Shown: positions 1 through 4,867 of the stretch, piece after piece | Numbering within the stretch: the stretch's first letter is position 1 | How the letters are laid out: each line of letters starts with the position of its first letter | From: an uncultured Anaerovibrio sp. | Lineage (GTDB): Bacteria > Bacillota > Negativicutes > Selenomonadales > Selenomonadaceae | Reading direction: 5' to 3' | DNA length: 6,285 nucleotides | Assembly: GCA_900768695.1 (NCBI GenBank) | Contig: CAAGDY010000443.1 | Location: 1 to 6,285 of the forward strand | The notes under the pieces: model-generated | Databases searched by the model: none | Seen by the model: only the letters and a program-made list of their open reading frames with translations | What the model was told of the DNA's origin: nothing | Made by a program: the position numbers and the translations under genes

Positions 1-871
1 TGAGAATAGATATGGACTGAACAAGCAGCTGGCCCAGATGCTGAAGGGCGGCGTCATCATGGACGTTACCACCCCTGAGCAGGCAAGGATTGCCGAGGCG
101 GCAGGTGCCTGTGCTGTTATGGCCCTGGAGAGGATTCCGGCTGACATCCGCGCCGCAGGCGGCGTATCCCGCATGAGCGACCCGAAGATGAGCAAGGGCA
201 TTCAGGAGGCTGTGTCCATTCCTGTTATGGCAAAGTGCCGTATCGGCCATTTTGTAGAGGCGCAGGTTCTGGAGGCTATTGAGATTGACTACATTGATGA
301 GAGCGAGGTTCTCTCCCCGGCTGACAATGTTTATCATATTGACAAGCATCAGTTCAAGGTGCCGTTTGTCTGCGGTGCCAAGGATTTGGGGGAGGCACTG
401 CGCCGCATCAGCGAGGGTGCGTCCATGATTCGTACCAAGGGCGAGCCTGGTACCGGTGATATTATTCAGGCCGTACAGCACATGCGCAAGATTAATGCGG
501 AGATTGCCAGGGTGGCTTCACTGCAGAAGGATGAGCTTTTCGAGGCCGCCAAGGAGCTGCGGGTGCCTTATGACCTGGTGCAGTATGTGCATGAGAACCG
601 CCGCCTGCCTGTAGTGAACTTTGCTGCCGGTGGCGTGGCAACTCCTGCTGACGCCGCACTGATGATGCAGCTGGGAGCCGAGGGTGTCTTCGTAGGCTCC
701 GGTATCTTCAAGTCCGGCAACCCTGAGAAGCGTGCGGCGGCTATCGTACAGTCCGTAACCAACTACAAGAATGCTGACCTGATTGCCCGTCTGTCCGAGG
801 ACCTGGGTGAAGCAATGGTGGGCATCAATGAGGATGAAATCAGCCTGCTGATGGCAGAGCGCGGCAAATAA
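1..871 (+). CDS. pdxS: Pyridoxal 5'-phosphate synthase, lyase subunit PdxS (5' end outside window)
   Basis: PdxS builds PLP from ribose 5-phosphate and glyceraldehyde 3-phosphate, using ammonia delivered by PdxT in the cytoplasmic PdxS12:PdxT12 complex (known for the family). The frame is open back to base 2, reading ENRYGLNKQLAQ before the methionine at 38. That methionine is therefore internal, and the true start lies just upstream of the window, probably only a few codons. In visible numbering (codon 1 at base 2) I see GGVIMD with the catalytic Asp at 21, PVMAK with the first Schiff-base Lys at 78, and RTKGEPGTG with the second active-site Lys at 146. These correspond to D24, K81 and K149 of the Bacillus subtilis enzyme. 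The phosphate-binding stretch NFAAGGVATPADAALMMQLG and the GVFVGSGIFKS loop are intact. The visible 289 residues are close to the usual 290-295. pdxT begins 14 bp after the stop, so the two form an operon. Confidence 0.97.
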   Translation, partial: ENRYGLNKQLAQMLKGGVIMDVTTPEQARIAEAAGACAVMALERIPADIRAAGGVSRMSDPKMSKGIQEAVSIPVMAKCRIGHFVEAQVLEAIEIDYIDESEVLSPADNVYHIDKHQFKVPFVCGAKDLGEALRRISEGASMIRTKGEPGTGDIIQAVQHMRKINAEIARVASLQKDELFEAAKELRVPYDLVQYVHENRRLPVVNFAAGGVATPADAALMMQLGAEGVFVGSGIFKSGNPEKRAAAIVQSVTNYKNADLIARLSEDLGEAMVGINEDEISLLMAERGK

Positions 872-885
872 GAAGGTGCTGTTTC

Positions 886-1485
886 ATGAAGATAGCTGTT
901 TTAGCATTACAGGGAGCTTTTATAGAGCATGAAGAGGTGCTTTCAGCGCTGGGAGCGGAGTGTGTCGAGCTTCGCAATGCCGATGATTTGCGGCAGGATT
1001 TTGACGCTCTGGTGCTGCCGGGAGGCGAAAGCACTGTGCAGGGAAAGCTCCTGCGGGAAAGCGGCATGTTTGAGCCGTTGAAGGAGCGTATCGAGGCCGG
1101 GATGCCGGTTCTGGCTACCTGTGCCGGTATGATTCTTCTGGCGGATAAAATTGCTGGTGACGATGCCCGTCATTTTGCCACCATCCCTATGACCGTCAAG
1201 CGCAACGCCTACGGGCGTCAGCTGGGCAGCTTCCATGCCTATGGAGAGCTGGAAACAGTGGGGGAGGTGCCCATGACATTTATCAGGGCGCCTTATGTGG
1301 TGTCGGCAGAGGATGGCGTAGAGGTACTGGCAAAGGTGGATGGACGCATCGTGGCGGTGCGCTATGGCAATCAGCTGGCACTGGCCTTTCATCCGGAGCT
1401 GGATGATGACCGTCAGGTACACAGGCTGTTTGTCAATATGGTGGAGGCCTATCTCCACGGCAACCAGCAGCGCCACAGTGCCTGA
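886..1485 (+). CDS. pdxT: Pyridoxal 5'-phosphate synthase, glutaminase subunit PdxT
   Basis: PdxT hydrolyses glutamine and channels the ammonia to PdxS (class I glutamine amidotransferase, known for the family). The product is 199 residues, the normal length. The sequence shows GGEST at 46-50 (oxyanion and glutamine-binding loop), the nucleophile Cys79 in ATCAGM, the KRNAYGRQLGSF segment around 105-116, FIRAP at 132-136, and the His169/Glu171 pair of the catalytic triad in FHPEL. The start is supported by AGAAGG at 871-876, which overlaps the pdxS stop and sits 9 nt before the ATG. The 14-bp gap to pdxS implies one transcript, and the terminator at 1583-1618 closes the operon. All catalytic residues are present, so it should be functional. 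Confidence 0.97.
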   Translation: MKIAVLALQGAFIEHEEVLSALGAECVELRNADDLRQDFDALVLPGGESTVQGKLLRESGMFEPLKERIEAGMPVLATCAGMILLADKIAGDDARHFATIPMTVKRNAYGRQLGSFHAYGELETVGEVPMTFIRAPYVVSAEDGVEVLAKVDGRIVAVRYGNQLALAFHPELDDDRQVHRLFVNMVEAYLHGNQQRHSA

Positions 1486-1582
1486 TTATTTTACGAATTT
1501 ATGACCTTGTGATGTTTGTGGATTTGTAAATTTGCAGTATTTGCTTAAAGTTACGTTGGCAAAGTAACGATATAGTGTATGC

Positions 1583-1618
1583 AGGGCTGGTGTGGCTTGT
1601 CTGCGCCAGCCCTTTCAT
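1583..1618 (+). terminator. Rho-independent terminator of the pdxST operon
   Basis: A 10-bp stem pairs 1583-1592 (AGGGCTGGTG) with 1604-1613 (CGCCAGCCCT), with one T-G wobble and an 11-nt loop. It is followed by a T-rich run (TTTCATTTTAATTTTTAT). It lies about 100 bp after the pdxT stop, with no other gene between. A weak GTTAC/GTAAC hairpin at 1550-1568 precedes it. Confidence 0.85.
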
Positions 1619-1639
1619 TTTAATTTTTATAGTTTATAT

Positions 1640-1857
1640 TTTTAAGGAGTATGCTGTTTGAAGAACAACACCTTGGAGATTGCAGCCTGACCGGAGGGTC
1701 GGACTACAATTGAAGTAATTTGCACTTGGTATTTGTATAAGACCTTCCGATGGATTTTTGGATTTTTGGGCAGGGAGCTTTTCTGGTGGCTGACAGGCAG
1801 TCAGAGGCTTCTTTGTTTTGGTGTGCTTAATTTGCGAAAATCATCAGGAGGAAAACA
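1640..1857 (+). other. Long structured leader of the GNAT gene, function unknown
   Basis: No known gene, T-box or standard riboswitch is recognisable here. The stretch has unusual structure. CTGACC (1686-1691) and GGTCGG (1696-1701) can form a 6-bp hairpin with a GGAG loop. Alternatively, 1692-1700 can pair over 9 bp, with one G-U, to GACCTTCCG at 1741-1749. The two pairings exclude each other. A smaller CTGAC/GTCAG hairpin lies at 1790-1804. An AAGGAG at 1644-1649 could serve either a 20-codon frame at ATG 1651-1713, for which it sits only 1 nt from the start, or a TTG at 1658. The TTG frame hits TGA at 1688-1690 and then stays open to 1861, overlapping the GNAT start. No promoter with both boxes well placed was found. 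This may be an attenuator-type leader or a decayed small gene. Confidence 0.3.
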
Positions 1858-2541
1858 ATGAGCAAGAATTTTATCAATAATAATGACCGTATTAATGGCA
1901 AGCAGTTTGTTAATGGCAATAGCAGGGGAATTATCCGTCATGAGCGGCAGGAGGAGCAGCGTCAGGTGGAAAATCTGGTGCGGGAGGCCTTTTGGAACGT
2001 GTACCGTCCCGGCTGCCTTGAGCATTATGTGCTTAAGCAGCTCAGGCATGACAAGGCGTTTGTGCCGGAGCTGAATTTTGTCATGGAGCTTGCGGGCAGG
2101 CTGATAGGCCAGGTTATTTTCATGGAGGCGGAAATCGCGGCAGATGATGGCAGGAGCATTCCCATCATGACCATGGGGCCTATCTGCATTGCGCCTGAGT
2201 ACAAAAGGCAGGGCTATGGAAAAATCCTGCTGGAGTACGGCTTTCAGCAGGCAAAGGCTTTGGGGGCAGGTGCCCTTTGCTTTGAGGGCAACATTGATTT
2301 TTACGGCAAGAGCGGCTGCGTGGAGGCTTCACGGTACGGCATCCGCTATCACGGGCTGCCGGAGGAGGCTGATGCCTCGTTTTTCCTGTGCCGTGAGCTG
2401 ATTCCTGGCTATCTGGAGGGGATTACCGGCGAATACGCCACCCCGGAGGGATATTTTGTGGATGAAGCGGAGACAGAGGAGTTTGACAGGCAGTTCCCGC
2501 CAAAGGAGAAGCTGAAGCTGCCAGGGCAGATTTTCGGCTAA
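1858..2541 (+). CDS. GNAT-family N-acetyltransferase, substrate unknown
   Basis: The predicted 227-residue cytoplasmic enzyme should transfer an acetyl group from acetyl-CoA to an unidentified acceptor. The acetyl-CoA-binding motif A is clear: GPICIAPEYKRQGYGKILLEYG at about residues 107-128, with the R/Q-x-x-G-x-G signature as RQGYGK (117-122). It is followed by the helix and the ALCFEGNIDFYGKSG strand (139-153), typical of motif B with its conserved Tyr149. The C-terminal EGYFVDEAE...FPPKEKLKLPGQIF tail (197-226) matches what I remember of one GNAT subgroup, but I cannot name its substrate. The start is well supported by AGGAGG at 1846-1851, 6 nt before ATG. The first 23 residues are Asn-rich and look like an extension, because the recognisable domain begins near IIRHERQEEQ at 25. 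The gene appears monocistronic, preceded by a long leader and followed by a separate promoter. Confidence 0.88.
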   Translation: MSKNFINNNDRINGKQFVNGNSRGIIRHERQEEQRQVENLVREAFWNVYRPGCLEHYVLKQLRHDKAFVPELNFVMELAGRLIGQVIFMEAEIAADDGRSIPIMTMGPICIAPEYKRQGYGKILLEYGFQQAKALGAGALCFEGNIDFYGKSGCVEASRYGIRYHGLPEEADASFFLCRELIPGYLEGITGEYATPEGYFVDEAETEEFDRQFPPKEKLKLPGQIFG

Positions 2542-2562
2542 GGGGATAGTTTGTAAATGACC

Positions 2563-2591
2563 TTGCAAATCCTGCAGGGAAATTGTATAAT
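2563..2591 (+). promoter_or_regulatory. Sigma-A-type promoter for a candidate small RNA
   Basis: TTGCAA at 2563-2568 and TATAAT at 2586-2591 are separated by exactly 17 bp, which puts the transcription start near 2598. The spacer contains the 8-bp palindrome CCTGCAGG (2571-2578). No protein gene with a plausible start follows before the terminators at 2756-2840, so the promoter appears to drive an RNA. Confidence 0.6.
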
Positions 2592-2597
2592 GAGAAT

Positions 2598-2690
2598 GTA
2601 AGAAAGGTGCTACCGATAGACGGTCAGCCCTCAAAGTAGTTAGTCAGAATGACCGCCGGATTTGTGAGCTCAGGCGGTCATTTCTGCTTT
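2598..2690 (+). ncRNA. Candidate small RNA with a stable GC-rich hairpin
   Basis: The RNA would begin about 7 nt after the TATAAT at 2586-2591. Its core is a perfect 10-bp stem, AATGACCGCC (2648-2657) with GGCGGTCATT (2673-2682). An outer extension pairs CAG (2645-2647) with CTG (2684-2686) across a one-base bulge, and AGTAG further out with CTACT. The loop holds the palindrome TGAGCTCA. The T-rich sequence after the stem could end the RNA near 2690, or it may run to the strong terminator ending at 2787. Hairpins of the GACCGCC/GGCGGTC type are, as far as I remember, seen around type I toxin-antitoxin loci of Bacillota (Fst-like or holin-like toxins). No toxin-like hydrophobic peptide is visible on either strand here, so an orphan antitoxin is only a guess. 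Other choices are a GNAT 3' UTR hairpin or a dispersed repeat. Confidence 0.4.
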
Positions 2691-2755
2691 CTACTGACGT
2701 CTTTTCCAGCTGATAGCCGAAGCTGATGCAGGCGATATATTTACTGTAATATGGA

Positions 2756-2787
2756 GCCACTTGCAGTTTTTTGCAGGTGGCTTTTTT
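2756..2787 (+). terminator. Rho-independent terminator, rightward
   Basis: GCCACTTGCA (2756-2765) pairs with TGCAGGTGGC (2772-2781), 10 bp with one wobble, around a GTTTTT loop. Six T residues follow at 2782-2787. It would end read-through from the GNAT gene and from the small-RNA promoter. Confidence 0.85.
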
Positions 2788-2806
2788 GTATTGCTATAGG
2801 TACATG

Positions 2807-2840
2807 TAAAAAGGCTAACGGCGAATTTGCCGTTAGCCTT
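2807..2840 (-). terminator. Rho-independent terminator, leftward (probably the original tRNA-Ser terminator)
   Basis: A perfect 12-bp stem joins AAGGCTAACGGC (2811-2822) and GCCGTTAGCCTT (2829-2840) around GAATTT. Read on the minus strand, it is followed by a run of T (the complement of the A run at 2807-2812). It can end leftward transcripts from the nuclease gene. On the minus strand it lies 10 nt after the duplicated tRNA-Ser 3' end at 2851-2868, the usual spacing of a tRNA terminator, which suggests it belonged to the tRNA before something was inserted between them. Confidence 0.85.
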
Positions 2841-2868
2841 GTGCCTTCAATGGCGGAGAGAGGGGGAT
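2831..2868 (-). repeat. Direct repeat copy 1: duplicated tRNA-Ser 3' end (attL/attR-like)
   Basis: This segment matches 4084-4121 at 37 of 38 positions (offset 1,253). The last 34 bases are identical and the only difference is T2834 against G4087. The part 2851-2868 equals the last 18 nt of the tRNA-Ser gene, including the encoded CCA and the 3' half of the T-arm stem. The rest of the tRNA is absent here, so it is a tRNA fragment and not a gene. Confidence 0.9.
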
Positions 2869-2886
2869 ATGATACAAGGGTATCAT
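2869..2886. other. Short perfect hairpin at the inner edge of the repeat
   Basis: ATGATAC (2869-2875) and GTATCAT (2880-2886) form a 7-bp stem with an AAGG loop. It begins at the first base where the tRNA-derived repeat ends and lies 28 bp beyond the nuclease stop codon. It has no T-tract on either strand, so it is not a standard terminator. It could mark the element's own end or protect the mRNA 3' end. Confidence 0.4.
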
Positions 2887-2913
2887 CCTGTTTTCAGGTA
2901 ATTATTGCCATGT

Positions 2914-3858
2914 CTAATGCAGAATAGAAGCTTCCTTTAGTATCTCATTTACTCTATCTACAGATAAATCATTAATGTCAGCTATATCTTCTATTGACAT
3001 ATTATGCCTGAACATACTTAGAACTACTTGGGTTTCTTTTTGTAACTTTCCCTGAGTAATTCCTTCATTCCGTCCCTGGCTAATACCTAATTCAATTCCT
3101 TCAACTTTGCCCTTATCCCAGCCCTCTGCAAGAGCTGCCGCCCTTATGTTATTGCGTTCAATATTCCAAACATGTTCCTGGTCAAATAAAGTAAGCATAA
3201 TCTCCTCAACCTCCGTTTCGCGTTCACTCAGGTATTCCTTCAGAAGATTTCTGTCACGGCATATCCTGATAATCTCCTTTACCGCTTTCAGTGTCCTGCC
3301 ATTCAATGCTATCTGCTCATTGCACACCCTGCAAAAACCAATATACTGATTGATGATATCATCACTGTCCTGAAGATAAATCATCTTCACCTTGGCATCT
3401 ATACAGCAATCCATATCAGGGAAAAACTCATCTTTTAAGGACAATACATCGGGATGATTGCCCTTGTCACCAGTGTAAATAACGTACAGCTCAGGCTTTG
3501 GCAGTTCCACTTTATGACTGCCATATAGCTGAATTTGATTTGCGTTGAAGTAGTCCTGATATGTACTCATCAGGTATATCAAAGCGCGGATGACAATATT
3601 GGCAGACCAGGTGGACTGCGCCTCCACCAGTATCATCAGCTGCTTACCCCTGACCATAAAGCCTAGGTCATTATAAATACCATTTAATAAGATGGATTGC
3701 AATGTTACAATCTCCAAATCAGCCTGAGTTATGGTCGTATCCTCCGGGTGCAGGGCATTATAAAGCTGGATAAGATATTTCTTCTTGGAAAACATATTTC
3801 GAAAAACAGTATCCTTGACGGAATGCTTCATTCTTTTCTCATCTGTCAAGCCCATCAT
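2914..3858 (-). CDS. Rpn/YhgA-family PD-(D/E)XK nuclease ('transposase'-like)
   Basis: Rpn proteins are DNA endonucleases related to Transposase_31/PDDEXK_2. Escherichia coli RpnA promotes RecA-independent recombination, and relatives have been linked to phage defence (family knowledge). In the 314-residue product I see the N-terminal KDTVFRNMFSKKKYLIQLYNAL block (15-36), then IYNDLGFMVRGKQLMILVEAQ with Asp64 and the Glu79-x-Gln81 variant of the D...ExK site, and the RALIYLMSTYQDYF helix (91-104). Residues 246-270 have Gly at every fourth position (246, 250, 254, 258, 262, 266, 270). A helix-turn-helix-like tail, MSIEDIADINDLSVDRVNEIL, follows at 287-307. The start is uncertain. AGGAG at 3859-3863 directly abuts ATG 3858 but is 9 nt from a TTG at 3849 (311 residues). 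ATG 3855 and ATG 3831 are other options. No frameshift is visible, so it looks intact. Confidence 0.88.
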   Translation of the reverse strand: MMGLTDEKRMKHSVKDTVFRNMFSKKKYLIQLYNALHPEDTTITQADLEIVTLQSILLNGIYNDLGFMVRGKQLMILVEAQSTWSANIVIRALIYLMSTYQDYFNANQIQLYGSHKVELPKPELYVIYTGDKGNHPDVLSLKDEFFPDMDCCIDAKVKMIYLQDSDDIINQYIGFCRVCNEQIALNGRTLKAVKEIIRICRDRNLLKEYLSERETEVEEIMLTLFDQEHVWNIERNNIRAAALAEGWDKGKVEGIELGISQGRNEGITQGKLQKETQVVLSMFRHNMSIEDIADINDLSVDRVNEILKEASILH

Positions 3859-3863
3859 CTCCT
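3859..3863 (-). promoter_or_regulatory. Ribosome binding site of the Rpn gene, favouring a TTG start
   Basis: On the minus strand AGGAG ends one base before ATG 3858, which is too close for normal initiation. Spacing is 3 nt to ATG 3855 and 9 nt to TTG 3849. Spacing alone favours the TTG. Confidence 0.45.
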
Positions 3864-3891
3864 GTGCATACTATTGCCAATCCACACATAC

Positions 3892-3900
3892 ATTATATCA
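3892..3900 (-). promoter_or_regulatory. Extended -10 promoter of the Rpn gene
   Basis: On the minus strand the bases read TGATATAAT, a TATAAT hexamer (3897-3892) with the TGn extension. No good -35 hexamer lies 16-18 bp upstream, as expected for an extended -10 promoter. Transcription would begin near 3885, giving a leader of about 25 nt before the AGGAG. Confidence 0.5.
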
Positions 3901-4009
3901 AAAAAGCCAGAAAAAATCATTTACTTTGTTTGAATTTTGCACATAAAAGAACCTTCTGTCATCAAGGAAAATCCCCATCTGCACTATCGTTTTTTCAACA
4001 TACAAATGC

Positions 4010-4046
4010 AAAAAAAGCGAGGAAAACTTTGAAATTCCTCGCTTTT
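4010..4046 (-). terminator. Rho-independent terminator, leftward, present terminator of tRNA-Ser
   Basis: AAAAGCGAGGAA (4013-4024) pairs perfectly with TTCCTCGCTTTT (4035-4046) around a 10-nt loop. On the minus strand a run of T follows the stem (complement of the A run from 4010). It lies 58 nt after the tRNA 3' end. It also insulates the nuclease gene from tRNA transcription. If the insertion model is right, this terminator came with the element. Confidence 0.85.
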
Positions 4047-4083
4047 CGAGATGTTTTTTGTAAATTTCGTGGCAAAGTCGGGT

Positions 4084-4103
4084 CGTGAGCCTTGTGCCTT
4101 CAA

Positions 4104-4121
<18 letters not shown>
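4084..4121 (-). repeat. Direct repeat copy 2, overlapping the intact tRNA-Ser 3' end
   Basis: This is the partner of 2831-2868. The stretch 4088-4121 is identical to 2835-2868, and the 38-bp match has a single mismatch. It covers the last 18 nt of the tRNA (4104-4121) and 20 bp downstream. Identity stops abruptly at 4122, inside the T-loop, which is a common crossover region for tRNA-targeting tyrosine integrases. Confidence 0.9.
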
Positions 4122-4192
<71 letters not shown>

Positions 4193-4208
4193 GCAGTATG
4201 TTTTTGTA

Positions 4209-4239
4209 CTGGCATAACAATGCCAGCCAAACTATTATA
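4209..4239 (-). promoter_or_regulatory. Probable tRNA-Ser promoter -10 and leader hairpin
   Basis: On the minus strand TATAAT occurs at 4239-4234, about 40 bp upstream of the tRNA. The best -35 candidate is only TTTCAT at 4262-4257 (17-bp spacing), which is weak. Between the -10 and the tRNA, CTGGCA (4209-4214) and TGCCAG (4221-4226) form a 6-bp hairpin in the precursor leader. Confidence 0.45.
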
Positions 4240-4295
4240 TACCAAATTGAGGAAAAATGAAAGTATTTTTATTGTAATCGGCCATTTAGTGCTGG

Positions 4296-4765
4296 TAGTG
4301 TCAAATTTTTTACGCGAATTTTTTGTGAAAGTCTTACTTATACAATGTGATTTGGCAGTTATAGTAGACTTGTTGCAACCATTAGTTCACCAGAAGGGTA
4401 TATGTTATATCTTAAAAACGGCATACCGAAATTCCAGCCAGATTAGTTTCTATAAGGGCTTCCTCTACAGATGTCTCACGACGTTTATAGCGTTCGATTA
4501 TGGCCGTCTCAAAGGCAATCCCTTTCAATTTAGGCATACGAAGACTCACATCTCCTGCTGTAGTTGAAAAAGAACGATTATAGTGCCCCGCTCTATAGCC
4601 CTTGCGATTCTCATCACGGGCATATCTTTCAGCCTGTACTAACTTATCAGCTTCGGCATCAAGTATGGCATTGAGAGTTTCTTCGACAGAACTTTTTACG
4701 AGATTTTTTAATGAGGAAGTATTTTATCAAAAGTCAGGGGAAAAGTCATTTTCTAATTGACATTA
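4296..4765 (-). mobile_element. Remnant of an IS256-family insertion sequence
   Basis: A degraded transposase fragment (4412-4749) is flanked by short inverted ends, TAGTGTCAA at 4296-4304 and TTGACATTA at 4757-4765 (8 of 9 matched when reverse-complemented). The span is about 470 bp, against roughly 1.3 kb for a complete IS256-type element, so most of the middle and C-terminal coding part is gone. No matching target-site duplication is visible beside the proposed ends, so the exact limits are uncertain. The region holds no other gene. Confidence 0.5.
4412..4749 (-). pseudogene. IS256-family (Transposase_mut) transposase fragment, frameshifted and truncated
   Basis: Read leftward, the frame ending at the TAA 4414-4412 encodes about 103 residues. 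It contains VEETLNAILDAEADKLVQAE, RYARDENRKGYRAGHYNRSF, STTAGDVSLRMPKLKGIAFE and TAIIERYKRRETSVEEALIE, then TNLAGISV. That is the conserved N-terminal third of IS256-type transposases, before the DDE catalytic domain. The first codons appear in another frame: ATG at 4749 gives MTFPLTFDKILPH before a stop at 4710-4708, which implies an indel near 4711-4720. The premature stop follows ...ISVCRF. Family members continue with an Arg and ExDIT-like stretch, and DIT is readable just after the stop. No catalytic Asp or Glu remains, so it is inactive. Confidence 0.85.
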
Positions 4766-4785
4766 ATTCTCTACTATTCTATAAT
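4757..4785 (+). promoter_or_regulatory. Consensus sigma-A promoter of lysA
   Basis: TTGACA (4757-4762) and TATAAT (4780-4785) are both perfect and separated by exactly 17 bp. Transcription should start near 4792, leaving a leader of about 76 nt. The leader holds only a small AGAAC/GTTCT hairpin (4822-4834), and I see no lysine riboswitch. The -35 box lies inside the proposed terminal repeat of the IS256 remnant, and the -10 lies outside it. A weaker TTGCAT/TATAAC pair (4813-4839, 15-bp spacer) is downstream. Confidence 0.85.
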
Positions 4786-4852
4786 ATGAACACGATATAA
4801 ATATAACAAAAATTGCATTACAGAACGGTGTTCTATAACGAAAGAATATAAT

Positions 4853-4858
4853 GGAGGG
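4853..4858 (+). promoter_or_regulatory. lysA ribosome binding site that decides the start
   Basis: GGAGGG at 4853-4858 touches ATG 4859 but is 9 nt from ATG 4868, the normal spacing. The second ATG is therefore preferred. Confidence 0.75.
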
Positions 4859-4867
4859 ATGAATATC

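Noticed and set aside
943..1476. A 177-codon minus-strand open frame opposite pdxT
   Set aside because: It is a shadow of a confidently identified gene, with no ribosome binding site or family features.
1688..1690. The TGA in the leader frame as a selenocysteine codon
   Set aside because: No SECIS-like hairpin of the bacterial type follows at the right distance with certainty, and the frame has no selenoprotein family signature.
1651..1713. A 20-codon frame MLFEEQHLGDCSLTGGSDYN in the GNAT leader
   Set aside because: The AAGGAG is only 1 nt from the ATG and the peptide matches nothing I know. It is kept only as part of the leader description.
2329..2634. A 101-codon minus-strand frame covering the end of the GNAT gene and the small-RNA promoter
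   Set aside because: Its translation is unlike a known protein, and it overlaps the GNAT coding region and the candidate RNA.
2869..4083. The Rpn protein as a transposase with its own terminal inverted repeats
   Set aside because: No inverted repeats or short target duplication flank the gene. The flanks are long direct repeats derived from a tRNA, which fits site-specific integration better.
4296..4411. A C-terminal transposase tail (WLQQVYYNCQITLYK) rejoined to the N-terminal fragment
   Set aside because: The similarity to IS256 C-termini is too weak to claim without an alignment.
4220..4567. A 115-codon plus-strand open frame starting MPAKLLYTKLRKNES
   Set aside because: It has no ribosome binding site and lies antisense to the IS256 transposase remnant, whose minus-strand translation is clearly the real one.
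4792..4867. A lysine (L-box) riboswitch in front of lysA
   Set aside because: The leader is only about 76 nt, far shorter than an L-box, and has just one small hairpin.
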